30,354 nt of DNA from RGIG8306 sp964566025 (lineage in GTDB: Bacteria; Bacillota; Clostridia; Lachnospirales; Lachnospiraceae), in NCBI GenBank assembly GCA_964566025.1, contig CAZMHF010000024.1, positions 1 to 30,354 of the forward strand. Direction: 5' to 3'. The position numbers were made by a program, and so were the translations under genes. The notes below the pieces were generated by a model. The model had not been told where the DNA came from. It made no database searches and saw only the letters and a program-made list of their open reading frames with translations. Below are positions 17,203 to 25,776 of the stretch, piece after piece. Position 1 is the stretch's first letter, and each line of letters begins with the position of its first letter.

Positions 17203-17232
17203 GTTTGTCTCCTTTATTCGCTATGTAATCGC

Positions 17233-18891
17233 TTACTCCAAAATAGCACCCTTGTCTGCCGAAGTAACCATGTTGATATATCTAGATAAGTAACCACTTG
17301 TCACACCTGGTGTACGTGGTTTCCATTCGCTGCGTCTGCGTTCCAATTCTTCTGCATCGACCAATACATTTAGTGAATTTTCTGGGATATTAATTGAAAT
17401 TCTATCACCTTCTCTAAGCAAGGCTATCGTGCCGCCAACATATGCTTCTGGCGAAACATGTCCGATACTTGCTCCACGACTTGCTCCACTAAAACGGCCG
17501 TCCGTAATTAACGCAACGCTTTCACCAAGTCCCATTCCTGCAATAGCAGATGTTGGATTTAGCATTTCTCTCATACCTGGACCACCCTTTGGTCCTTCAT
17601 AACGAATGACGACGACATCACCTGCCACAATTTCTCCTGCCATAATTGCTGTAATTGCGGCTTCTTCACCATCAAACACGCGTGCTGGTCCTTCATGCAC
17701 TAGCATACTTTCTGCCACCGCTGAACGCTTAACAACTGCTGATTCCATGGCTAAATTTCCGTTTAGTATCGCAATACCACCTGTTTGACTATATGGGTTT
17801 TCGATTGGGCGAATAACATTTGTGTCTGTATTGATGCAATTTTTGATATTCTCTCCAACGGTTTTTCCTGTAACTGTCATAACGTCCAAATGAACAAGAT
17901 TTTTCTTGCTTAATTCATTCATGACTGCATAAACACCACCTGCCTCATTTAGCTCTTCAATGTAGGTATGTCCAGCTGGCGCTAAATGACAAAGATTTGG
18001 TGTCACGGCACTAATCTCATTGGCAATTTTTAAATCAATATGAACATCTGCTGCATGTGCAATCGCTGGCAAATGAAGCATACTATTTGTTGAACATCCA
18101 AGCGCCATATCGACAGTTAGCGCATTTGAAAATGCGTCCTTTGTCATAATATCGCGTGGTTTTATATTGTTTTCTAGCAAGTGCATAATTTGCATACCTG
18201 CATGCTTTGCTAGACGAATTCTTTCTGAATAAACGGCTGGTATGGTTCCATTTCCACGAAGTCCCATTCCCAATACTTCTGTTAAGCAATTCATGCTATT
18301 GGCTGTATACATACCTGAGCAAGAACCACAGGTTGGACACGTTTTTTCTTCATAGCACTTTAGCTCGTCTTCTGTAATCTTTCCAACATTATAGGCACCG
18401 ACCGCTTCAAACATCGATGAAAGACTTGTTTTTTCACCATTTACGCGCCCTGCTAACATGGGGCCACCGCTCACAAAAATAGTCGGAATATTCAATCTTG
18501 CTGCAGCCATCAATAAGCCTGGTACATTTTTATCGCAATTAGGTACCATAACAAGTGCATCAAATTGGTGTGCCAATGTCATACATTCAGTTGAATCTGC
18601 AATCAAATCTCTTGTCACAAGTGAGTATTTCATACCCTCATGTCCCATCGCAATACCATCACAAACAGCAATTGCTGGGAATACGACTGGAACACCACCT
18701 GCCATTGCAACGCCCAATTTAACAGCGTCCACAATTTTATCAAGATTCATATGTCCTGGCACGATTTCATTGTAAGAGCTTACAATACCTATCATCGGTT
18801 TTTTCATTTCTTCTTCTGTATGTCCTAATGCGTTGAATAATGAACGATGAGGCGCTTGTTGAAATCCTTTTTTTACATTATCACTTCTCAT
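17233..18891 (-). CDS. ilvD: Dihydroxy-acid dehydratase
   Basis: IlvD dehydrates 2,3-dihydroxy-isovalerate and -methylvalerate, the third common step of valine and isoleucine synthesis, using an oxygen-labile Fe-S cluster. The 552-residue product matches the family throughout: SYNEIVPGHMNL at 39-50, PNCDKNVPG with C119, CPTCGSCSGMYTANSMNCL with C185, C188 and C191, and GRFSGASRGASIGHVSPEA near the C-terminus. C119 and C191 are the likely cluster ligands; C77 (AVCDGIAMGH) may be a third. It starts 18 bases after leuB, with a weak GGGAATTAGG ribosome binding site. Confidence 0.95.
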   Translation of the reverse strand: MRSDNVKKGFQQAPHRSLFNALGHTEEEMKKPMIGIVSSYNEIVPGHMNLDKIVDAVKLGVAMAGGVPVVFPAIAVCDGIAMGHEGMKYSLVTRDLIADSTECMTLAHQFDALVMVPNCDKNVPGLLMAAARLNIPTIFVSGGPMLAGRVNGEKTSLSSMFEAVGAYNVGKITEDELKCYEEKTCPTCGSCSGMYTANSMNCLTEVLGMGLRGNGTIPAVYSERIRLAKHAGMQIMHLLENNIKPRDIMTKDAFSNALTVDMALGCSTNSMLHLPAIAHAADVHIDLKIANEISAVTPNLCHLAPAGHTYIEELNEAGGVYAVMNELSKKNLVHLDVMTVTGKTVGENIKNCINTDTNVIRPIENPYSQTGGIAILNGNLAMESAVVKRSAVAESMLVHEGPARVFDGEEAAITAIMAGEIVAGDVVVIRYEGPKGGPGMREMLNPTSAIAGMGLGESVALITDGRFSGASRGASIGHVSPEAYVGGTIALLREGDRISINIPENSLNVLVDAEELERRRSEWKPRTPGVTSGYLSRYINMVTSADKGAILE

Positions 18892-18909
18892 AATTACCTA
18901 ATTCCCTTT

Positions 18910-19992
18910 CTATATTCTTTCACAAATGGCATCTCCCATTTGTGAGCAACTAACTGCTTGAAAACCTTCCGACACAATATCTCCTGTTCGATAACCGTCT
19001 TCTAGTACTTTTGCGACGGCTGATTCGATTGCACTTGCCTCAACATCTAAATCAAATGAATAACGAAGCATCATCGCTGCTGATAAGATAGTAGCAATCG
19101 GGTTGGCAAGATTTTTTCCTGCAATATCTGGTGCCGATCCATGACTTGGCTCATACATACCAAGCTTTGTATCGCTTAAGCTAGCCGAGGAAAGCATACC
19201 AATGGATCCTGTAATCATACTTGCTTCATCGGACAAAATATCGCCGAACATATTTTCTGTCAATACCACATCAAATTGTGCTGGATTTTTGACCAATTGC
19301 ATCGCACAATTATCCACTAGCATATGGGAAAGTGTCACTTCAGGGTAGTCCTTTGCCACTTCCTCTACAACCTTTCTCCACAATCTTGATGTATCTAATA
19401 CATTTGCCTTGTCTACACTAATGACATTTTTTGAACGCTTCATCGCAATTTCAAATGCCTTAATCGCAATGCGTCTTATTTCTTCTTCCGTATACGTGCA
19501 TTTATCCGTCGCTACGCTCATACCATCTATTTCTTCTGTATGACGCTCTCCAAAATAAATACCGCTTGTCAATTCTCGCATAATAACCATATCAAAGCCT
19601 TCACCGATAATCTCTTCTTTCAGTGGACAAGCTCCTTTTAGCTCTTTATATAAATAGGCAGGGCGAATATTCGCAAATAAATTTAGCTCTTTTCGAATTT
19701 TAAGAAGGCCTGCTTCTGGTCGAAGATTTGGTGCTACTTTATACCAATTTGATTGACCAACATCACCGCCAACAGCGCCTAATAATACGGCATCTGAATT
19801 TTTTGCGACTTCAATTGCTTCATCTGTAAGAGGAACGCCATATTCATCAATGGAACATCCCCCCATCAATACCGTCTTATAATCAAAGGTATGTTGAAAT
19901 TTTTTTGCCACGATGTCTAATACCTTTTTTGCTTCACTCACGATTTCTGGACCAATGCCATCCCCTGGAATCAATGTAATTTTAAAGTTCAT
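18910..19992 (-). CDS. leuB: 3-isopropylmalate dehydrogenase
   Basis: LeuB oxidises and decarboxylates 3-isopropylmalate with NAD in leucine synthesis. The 360-residue protein has the beta-decarboxylating dehydrogenase features: IPGDGIGPE (8-16), the LeuB-specific KIRKELNLFANIRP region (98-111), RELTSGIYFGER (139-150), DKANVL (194-199), and the metal-binding aspartates D251 and D255 in FGDILSDEAS. AGGAGG is 5 bases before the ATG. It heads the leuB-ilvD-ilvB operon; leuA and leuCD are not in the window. It is divergent from the 76-residue orphan across a 256-base regulatory region. Confidence 0.95.
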   Translation of the reverse strand: MNFKITLIPGDGIGPEIVSEAKKVLDIVAKKFQHTFDYKTVLMGGCSIDEYGVPLTDEAIEVAKNSDAVLLGAVGGDVGQSNWYKVAPNLRPEAGLLKIRKELNLFANIRPAYLYKELKGACPLKEEIIGEGFDMVIMRELTSGIYFGERHTEEIDGMSVATDKCTYTEEEIRRIAIKAFEIAMKRSKNVISVDKANVLDTSRLWRKVVEEVAKDYPEVTLSHMLVDNCAMQLVKNPAQFDVVLTENMFGDILSDEASMITGSIGMLSSASLSDTKLGMYEPSHGSAPDIAGKNLANPIATILSAAMMLRYSFDLDVEASAIESAVAKVLEDGYRTGDIVSEGFQAVSCSQMGDAICERI

Positions 19993-20027
19993 AAAAGCCT
20001 CCTATATCACAAATTCATAATAGCTCA

Positions 20028-20071
20028 TTATAGTATCTCTTAATAGTATAATAAATTCGAATAATAATCAA
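20028..20071 (-). promoter_or_regulatory. Candidate promoter region of the leuB operon
   Basis: Two -10 boxes are seen on the minus strand: TATACT (20045-20050), with TTGATT (20066-20071) at a short spacing of 15, and TATAAT (20028-20033), with only a weak -35 (ATTTAT). I cannot choose between them. The leader is too short for a T-box. Part of an imperfect inverted repeat (20057-20071 with 20136-20149) overlaps the upstream -35. Confidence 0.45.
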
Positions 20072-20179
20072 GACTGAACCATTTTAAACGTTATACCGAT
20101 AAAGAATTGCTTTCATAACCGAAAGTAATGCGATTTTGATATTATTCGATATTTTTTTACATTTCGTATTAGATTTTGG

Positions 20180-20208
20180 TTGACATATTTTTTTTTTTGT
20201 TTTATACT
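20180..20208 (+). promoter_or_regulatory. Strong sigma-A promoter of the 76-residue orphan
   Basis: A perfect TTGACA (20180-20185) and TATACT (20203-20208) are separated by a T-rich 17-base spacer. This is close to the consensus and implies high expression of the small gene downstream. Confidence 0.85.
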
Positions 20209-20248
20209 ATTCTTGAAACTAATCTATATTTAAAGAGAGGATATCGAT

Positions 20249-20479
20249 ATGAAAAAACTTACTCCATTAGAGCGCGCAGAGCGCTACTGCAAAAAACAAG
20301 ACGGTGCTATTTATTATTCAGAGTTACGTTTCGGCGTTGACCAAAGTGAAGTGCCTCTAACAGCAAAATTCTTTTTCAAAGATGCAGTAACAGATAAAGT
20401 TGTTAAGTATTTCTTTACGAAAACAGAACTTAAGAATTTCTTAGATTCTGAGAACATTCCAACAGAAGTTTTGTATTAA
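20249..20479 (+). CDS. Small protein of unknown function (76 residues)
   Basis: I do not recognise this protein. It is 76 residues, soluble, mixed charge, rich in Lys, Glu and Phe/Tyr, with one cysteine (C14) and no signal peptide or membrane helix. The pattern (helix-prone first 18 residues; alternating hydrophobic stretch YYSELRF; AKFFFKDAV; VVKYFFTKTELKNFLDSENI) suggests a small alpha/beta domain with a basic-aromatic middle. That it is a real gene is well supported: consensus promoter at 20180, ribosome binding site GAGAGG 8 bases before the ATG, and a strong terminator 17 bases after the stop. It is a single-gene unit divergent from leuB. No function is assigned. Confidence 0.8.
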   Translation: MKKLTPLERAERYCKKQDGAIYYSELRFGVDQSEVPLTAKFFFKDAVTDKVVKYFFTKTELKNFLDSENIPTEVLY

Positions 20480-20495
20480 TTCTGACCAATTTAGT

Positions 20496-20531
20496 AACCC
20501 TCCATTTGAATACAAATGGAGGGTTATTTTT
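20496..20531 (+). terminator. Rho-independent terminator of the 76-residue orphan
   Basis: A 13-bp perfect stem (AACCCTCCATTTG, 20496-20508, with 20513-20525) closes a 4-base loop and is followed by ATTTTTATT. On the minus strand no U-tract follows, so it works mainly for the plus strand. Confidence 0.9.
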
Positions 20532-20542
20532 ATTAGCTATTT

Positions 20543-20713
20543 AACCTCCCAAGGAAGTCCCCCGCCTCTTAGGCGGTGGGTGGAACTTCCTTGTTTCAGT
20601 GGGAGTTCAAGCTCCCACTGAAATAGCAGCGAAGCTGCTGGGAAGGGTTACCAGCGCATTGCTGCACAATGCGAGAAAGTAGCGAAGCGGATTTCGAGTA
20701 TCCGAATTGACAG
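20543..20713 (-). repeat. Composite hairpin repeat, complete copy
   Basis: This is the only complete copy of the family here, about 171 bp, read on the minus strand from TCAATTCGG to GGGAGGTTAA. Five hairpins follow each other: GGAT-ACTCGAA-ATCC; CGCATTG / CAATGCG; AGCAGC / GCTGCT; a perfect 12-bp TTTCAGTGGGAG / CTCCCACTGAAA; and a compound one with outer AAGGAAGT / ACTTCCTT and inner CCGCCT / AGGCGG. It begins 4 bases after the yajC stop codon, so it forms the 3' end of that operon's mRNA. The plus strand at its other end reads TTTAA (20540-20544). No open reading frame is present inside it. Confidence 0.9.
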
Positions 20714-20717
20714 TGAA

Positions 20718-21023
20718 TTAGTTCGGTTTCTCACATTCAACAATTGCTGATTTTTGCATAGGAATACGACAATTTTTATTGCTTCCAAATTCAACAATCA
20801 CCGTATCTTCTGTTACATCAATCAAAACGCCATACATACCACTTGAGGTAAGTACAGTATCGCCCACTTCAATTTGTGATAAAAGCACAGCATGCTCTTT
20901 TTGTTGTTTCTTTTGTGGACGAATCATAAAAAAATACATCGCACCAATGACAACCGCATAAATAACGATCATTACGATAAAACTTGAGGCATCGCCTCCG
21001 CCAGTTGCTAATACAAAATTCAT
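20718..21023 (-). CDS. yajC: Preprotein translocase subunit YajC
   Basis: YajC is a small single-span membrane protein that associates with SecDF at the Sec translocon. The 101-residue product has a glycine-rich N-terminus, one membrane helix at about 14-34 and the family signature FFMIRPQKKQQKEH directly after it, then the soluble domain IEVGDTVLTSSGMYGVLIDV. GGAAAGGAAATG provides the ribosome binding site. It starts 15 bases after tgt stops and is the last gene of the scfA-scfB-secDF-tgt-yajC unit. Its stop codon is followed almost at once by the composite repeat, and I see no ordinary terminator. Confidence 0.95.
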   Translation of the reverse strand: MNFVLATGGGDASSFIVMIVIYAVVIGAMYFFMIRPQKKQQKEHAVLLSQIEVGDTVLTSSGMYGVLIDVTEDTVIVEFGSNKNCRIPMQKSAIVECEKPN

Positions 21024-21038
21024 CTTTCATTTCCTTTC

Positions 21039-22175
21039 CTATTTAAAGTTTCCTTGAGAAAATCCCTCTAACTTGTTTTTCTTATATGCTTTGAAATCAT
21101 GATTTCGAATAGCCGCTCTGATTTCTTCCATCATTGTATTATAAAAATACAAATTATGCAATACGCAAAGGCGCATACCAAGAATCTCACCCGCTTTTAG
21201 CAAATGACGGATATATGCTCTTGAATAATTTTGGCACGCCTCACAACCACATTCTTTATCAATTGGTGACATATCAAATTCATGAATCGCATTAAGCATA
21301 TTAAGTCGGCCTTTGTTCGTATAAACATGACCATGACGACCATTTCGTGACGGATACACACAGTCAAAGAAGTCGACACCACGCTCAACGCCTTCTAGTA
21401 TATTCGATGGTGTTCCAACACCCATAAGATACACAGGTTTATCAATTGGCAAATGTGGAACGGTTGCATCTAATATGCGATACATATCTTCATGCGACTC
21501 TCCCACTGCCAAGCCACCAACAGCAAAACCATCAACTGGCAAGTCTTTGATTTCTTTTGCGTGGCGAATACGAATATCTTCATAAATACCACCTTGATTA
21601 ATCGCAAACAACATTTGCTTTTGATTAATTGTGTCAGGAAGTTTATTTAACTCCTGCATTTTGTCAATGCAACGATGCAACCAACGTGTTGTTCGATTAA
21701 CGGATTGTTCGATATATTCTTTTTTATCAACAGAAGATGGGCACTCATCAAATGCCATCGCAATGGTAGAAGCAAGATTGGATTGAATTTGCATACTTTC
21801 TTCTGGCCCCATAAAAATCTTTCGACCATCAATATGCGAATTAAAATACACACCTTCTTCTTTAATTTTACGCATTTTTGCTAATGAAAACACTTGAAAT
21901 CCGCCCGAGTCTGTTAAGATTGGTCGATCCCAATTCATGAACTTATGTAGTCCACCTAATTTCTTAATTGTCTCATCACCTGTTCGCACATGCAAATGAT
22001 AGGTGTTAGATAACTCAACTTGCGTTTTTATGTTTTTCAAATCCACAGTAGAAACGCCGCCCTTAATCGCAGCGGCGGTTCCTACATTCATAAATACTGG
22101 TGTTTCAATCGTTCCATGAACCGTATGAAGCACACTACTCTTCGCACGATCATCTTGCGCTTTTATTTCGTACAT
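21039..22175 (-). CDS. tgt: tRNA-guanine (queuine) transglycosylase
   Basis: Tgt swaps guanine 34 of GUN-anticodon tRNAs for the queuosine precursor preQ1. The 378-residue enzyme has the base-binding TDSGGFQVFS (88-97, D89), the nucleophile D271 in DFFDCVYPSRNGRHG, and the zinc site CGCEAC (C309, C311, C314) with H340 (VLHNLYFYN). All expected catalytic residues are present. Its ATG directly follows the secDF stop (TAAATG), so translation is probably coupled. The usual queA partner is absent; tgt next to yajC and secDF is a widespread arrangement. Confidence 0.96.
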   Translation of the reverse strand: MYEIKAQDDRAKSSVLHTVHGTIETPVFMNVGTAAAIKGGVSTVDLKNIKTQVELSNTYHLHVRTGDETIKKLGGLHKFMNWDRPILTDSGGFQVFSLAKMRKIKEEGVYFNSHIDGRKIFMGPEESMQIQSNLASTIAMAFDECPSSVDKKEYIEQSVNRTTRWLHRCIDKMQELNKLPDTINQKQMLFAINQGGIYEDIRIRHAKEIKDLPVDGFAVGGLAVGESHEDMYRILDATVPHLPIDKPVYLMGVGTPSNILEGVERGVDFFDCVYPSRNGRHGHVYTNKGRLNMLNAIHEFDMSPIDKECGCEACQNYSRAYIRHLLKAGEILGMRLCVLHNLYFYNTMMEEIRAAIRNHDFKAYKKNKLEGFSQGNFK

Positions 22176-24353
22176 TTAATTTTTACTTCCTTTTTTGATA
22201 ACGACTTCAAAAATATAATACATTGCTCCTGCGATAAATACAGAAGAATATGTTCCTGCTATAAGTCCTACTAATAGTGGATATGCAAATTCTTTAACTG
22301 CAGAAACACCGATAATTGCTAAGCAAACTACCATAATCAATGTTGTAATTGTCGTGTTAATACTTCTTGATAAGGTTTGTGTAATACTCTTATTGATTAC
22401 TTCCTTAACAGCAACGCTGTATTGCTCATCATCTTTGTATTTTAGACCTTGCTTATTCTCACGAATACGATCAAAAATAACGATGGTTGCATTAATTGAA
22501 TATCCAACAAGTGTCAACATACATGCGATAAATGTCGTTCCTACTGCCCAACGCAACACTGCATACGCTGTTAAAAGAATAAGAACGTTGTTGATTAGCG
22601 GAATAACAGCACCCGTTGCAAAACTCATATTTTGGAAACGAATTAAAATATACACAAGCATAAAGATTGTTGAAATCACAACGGCGATCATGGCATTTCG
22701 GCGCATTTCTTTCCCCATTGTTGCTGAAATGTTCTCACACTCGATTTCTGATTCAACGGCTTTATATTCTTTTACGAGCATTGCCTTTAATTCTACACGT
22801 TCCTCTTGGGTAAGCTCTTTGGTTTTAACCATAATCTGGTTTCCGCCCTCAACCTTATTTGTCAAGATATTGGATTCTGTATCCTTGATTACTTCTGCAA
22901 TTTTCGGTACAACTTCACTTTGAATTTCAGATAATGTCATATCCTTATCTAGTGTAACTGTTGTTGCTGTACCTCCGATAAATTCAAGGCTATAATTCAA
23001 TGCATTTCCTTTTGCTCCATTGATTCCCATCGCTACAACACCAACAAGGATAATCGCTACCGATGCAAGAATATAAATATGTTTTTTGCCTAGGAAATTG
23101 ATACTTGCTCTTTCTTTTATCTTTCCATATTGACTCTCTTTTTGGCATCCTAAATTGAATAATGCATTTAAGATGATACGCGTAATCACAAGTGATGTAA
23201 ACATCGATAAAATAATACCTATCGCCAATGTTTGAGCAAATCCGCGAATCGTTCCTGTTCCTACAAAGAACAACACTCCCGCTGCAATTAGTGTCGTAAT
23301 ATTTCCATCGAATACAGCTGAAAATGCTTTTGCAAAGCCGTTCTTAATCGATACATGAATACTATTGCCTGCTGCAATTTCCTCTTTGATACGGTCAAAA
23401 ATAACGACATTCGCATCCACTGCCATACCAATCGAAAGAATAATACCTGCAATACCTGCAAGTGTTAATGTAATATGGAAGAAGCTCAATGTACAAATAA
23501 TTGATGCTACGTAGAATATCAATGCAAGACCTGCTGCCAACCCTGGAATGCGGTATAGTACAATAATAAATAGTAACACTAGAATAAAGCCGACAATTCC
23601 TGCAATCAAGCTTGTTTTTATCGCTTCTTCACCTAATTTAGCACCTACAACATTTGAACGAACTTCTTTTAGCTCAAGTGGAATCGAACCAATTCGAATT
23701 GTTTTCGCTAATAAATCTGCCTCTTCATAACTTCCAATCGACGTGATTTGACATGTATCGCTTTCGATTTTTTCCTCAACCGTTGGTGCGCTCACTGTCT
23801 TTCCATCATATGTAATATAAATTTTCTTTCCGATATTTTCAGCTGTCGCTTTTGCGAACAATGCTTTTCCTTCTGAGTTTAGCTTTAGTTGAACAACGAA
23901 GGAAACTGCCTGTGATACAGAATCTTGATAGCTACCTGCTGAAGCATCTTCGATATGTTTACCATTCAACACTTCTGTGCCATCTTCTGTTGTGAATTTT
24001 AGGGAACCTGGTTTTCCTAAGTCCTCTAAAATCTTATCGGCATCATCAACATTTGGAATATCAACATTGATACGCAATGCACCTTCTTTGTAAACCTCTG
24101 ATTCTGTCGAATACGTATAAGCACGTTGTTGTAGCTTATAAATAGTATCTGCCATATCTGAATCAGATGGATTATCTGTTACACTTTGGTACGTGATACT
24201 AACACCACCAGCCAAGTCAAGTCCCAAACGAATGTTGGAAATATTTCCGTAACCGTTTGAGTCTAGCCCTACAAATGCTGTAAATATCACTAATGCCGTT
24301 AATAAAAGCATCAATAGTAAATTCACAAGCCCTTTTTTCTTAGTCGCTTTCAT
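22176..24353 (-). CDS. secDF: Protein translocase SecDF (fused SecD and SecF)
   Basis: This membrane protein uses the proton gradient to pull exported proteins through SecYEG. SecD and SecF are fused in one 725-residue chain with no frameshift. The SecD half has helix 1 (about 8-30), the D1 motif LGLDLAGG (43-50), a P1 domain to about residue 240, and helices 2-6 including GMAVDANVVIFDRIKEE (309-325). The SecF half starts near 420 with another helix, then LEFIGGT (456-462) and GYSINATIVIFDRIREN (617-633). Fusions of this kind are usual in Firmicutes. GAGGTG precedes the ATG, 25 bases after scfB, with no terminator between, so SecDF appears to be in the same operon as the SCIFF pair. Confidence 0.96.
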   Translation of the reverse strand: MKATKKKGLVNLLLMLLLTALVIFTAFVGLDSNGYGNISNIRLGLDLAGGVSITYQSVTDNPSDSDMADTIYKLQQRAYTYSTESEVYKEGALRINVDIPNVDDADKILEDLGKPGSLKFTTEDGTEVLNGKHIEDASAGSYQDSVSQAVSFVVQLKLNSEGKALFAKATAENIGKKIYITYDGKTVSAPTVEEKIESDTCQITSIGSYEEADLLAKTIRIGSIPLELKEVRSNVVGAKLGEEAIKTSLIAGIVGFILVLLFIIVLYRIPGLAAGLALIFYVASIICTLSFFHITLTLAGIAGIILSIGMAVDANVVIFDRIKEEIAAGNSIHVSIKNGFAKAFSAVFDGNITTLIAAGVLFFVGTGTIRGFAQTLAIGIILSMFTSLVITRIILNALFNLGCQKESQYGKIKERASINFLGKKHIYILASVAIILVGVVAMGINGAKGNALNYSLEFIGGTATTVTLDKDMTLSEIQSEVVPKIAEVIKDTESNILTNKVEGGNQIMVKTKELTQEERVELKAMLVKEYKAVESEIECENISATMGKEMRRNAMIAVVISTIFMLVYILIRFQNMSFATGAVIPLINNVLILLTAYAVLRWAVGTTFIACMLTLVGYSINATIVIFDRIRENKQGLKYKDDEQYSVAVKEVINKSITQTLSRSINTTITTLIMVVCLAIIGVSAVKEFAYPLLVGLIAGTYSSVFIAGAMYYIFEVVIKKGSKN

Positions 24354-24378
24354 TGCTTCACCTCATGTTTCATTTTTA

Positions 24379-25752
24379 TTATTCTTCCGCTAATGCGGCT
24401 TTTATCATCAAAGAACACTCTATCCTTTTTCGTTGCATTTCGCAACCGATATCGTATGTATCCGTAATCGTATTTTTGAATTTAAATGAATTTGCTGCAC
24501 AACCCCCACTGCAATAGTATTTTGCAAAACACTCTTGGCAATTTTCCTTTGCATATACATTGCATTGTTTAAATTCATCGCATAATGCAGGTTTTACAAT
24601 GCCTTCATCGACATTTCCCAAAAGGAATTCTTCTTCGCCAACAAATTGATGACAAGGGTAAAAATCGCCCCATGGTGTCACAGCCAAATATTCTGTTCCA
24701 GAGCCACAACCTGATAAACGCTTTGCAACACATGGCCCTTGCTCAAGATCGATTTGGAAGTGAAAGAAGTTAAATCCTCTTCCTTCCTTCTCTCGTTTGA
24801 TAAATTCTTTTGCAAGTTCATCATATTCGCTCATAATAATTGGCAAGTCCTCTTCGCGAACGCTATACGCATCTTCTGGCAAACCAACAACTGGCTCAAT
24901 CGACATATGCTTAAACCCTAAATCAGCAAAATGAATGACATCCTTTGAAAAATCGAGATTATCTCTTGTAAACGTTCCACGAATGTAATACTGGCCACCT
25001 TTTCGCCGATTTGCAAATTCGATAAACTTCGGCGTAATAATATCATAGCTACCTTGTCCGTTGCGTGTTGGGCGCATTTTATCGTTAACTTCTTTTCTTC
25101 CATCAAGCGACAAGACAACATTGCTAATTTCCGCATTGCAAAAATCAATCACTTCATCATTTAATAAAACGCCATTTGTGGTTAAAGTAAAACGGAACTT
25201 TTTATGATTTTCCTTTTCTAATGAGCGACCATATGCGACAAGCTGTTTGACAACCTCAAAATTCATCAATGGTTCTCCACCGAAAAAGTCCACTTCCAAA
25301 TTCACACGATTTCCTGAATTTCGAACTAAAAAGTCTAGTGCCTTTTTTCCTACCTCAAAACTCATCAAAGCGCGTCGTCCATGATACTCACCCTCTTCAG
25401 CGAAGCAATAACGGCAAGCGAGATTGCAATCATGCGCAATATGAAGGCACATGGCCTTTACGACGGTTTGACGACTTTTAAAGTCCATCATATACTCTTC
25501 ATAAACATCTTCTGTAAAAAGCATCTCTTCTTGGATAAGCTGTTCGATTTCATCGCACGCCTCTTGCAGTTCCTCTAATGGATACCGCTCTTTCAAGGCA
25601 TCTATAACAACATTCTTATCTTGATTTTTTCCCTCATAACGCGCGATACAATCGTAAACGACATCTTCAACAACATGCACAGATCCTGAATTGACGTCCA
25701 TTACGATATTATAGCCATTATTTTTAAATTGATGTACCATTTGTTTTTCCAT
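24379..25752 (-). CDS. scfB: SCIFF peptide maturase (radical SAM/SPASM thioether-forming)
   Basis: This 457-residue enzyme installs Cys-to-Thr thioether crosslinks in the SCIFF peptide; characterised relatives include CteB and Tte1186. The N-terminal 90 residues look like a peptide-recognition (RRE-like) region. The radical SAM cluster motif is C109-x3-C113-x2-C116, followed by GGEP at 158-161. The C-terminal SPASM domain for two auxiliary [4Fe-4S] clusters has C341, C349, C367, C391, C397, C405, C408, C414, C418 and C437; CAKYYCSGGC-type sequence (QECFAKYYCSGGCAA) is diagnostic. It lies 87 bases downstream of the precursor gene scfA, separated by a perfect hairpin (25777-25812) that may lower its expression relative to the peptide. 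It is followed by secDF. Confidence 0.95.
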   Translation of the reverse strand: MEKQMVHQFKNNGYNIVMDVNSGSVHVVEDVVYDCIARYEGKNQDKNVVIDALKERYPLEELQEACDEIEQLIQEEMLFTEDVYEEYMMDFKSRQTVVKAMCLHIAHDCNLACRYCFAEEGEYHGRRALMSFEVGKKALDFLVRNSGNRVNLEVDFFGGEPLMNFEVVKQLVAYGRSLEKENHKKFRFTLTTNGVLLNDEVIDFCNAEISNVVLSLDGRKEVNDKMRPTRNGQGSYDIITPKFIEFANRRKGGQYYIRGTFTRDNLDFSKDVIHFADLGFKHMSIEPVVGLPEDAYSVREEDLPIIMSEYDELAKEFIKREKEGRGFNFFHFQIDLEQGPCVAKRLSGCGSGTEYLAVTPWGDFYPCHQFVGEEEFLLGNVDEGIVKPALCDEFKQCNVYAKENCQECFAKYYCSGGCAANSFKFKNTITDTYDIGCEMQRKRIECSLMIKAALAEE

Positions 25753-25776
25753 CTTTTCTTATTCTTTTCATTCACA

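Noticed and set aside
19993..20050. T-box or leucine-responsive leader upstream of leuB
   Set aside because: The leader is under 60 bases, with no AGGGUGGNACCGCG-like motif and no terminator/antiterminator pair.
22354..22923. 189-codon open frame on the plus strand
   Set aside because: It is antisense to secDF, which is intact and strongly conserved. It has no ribosome binding site and no family features.
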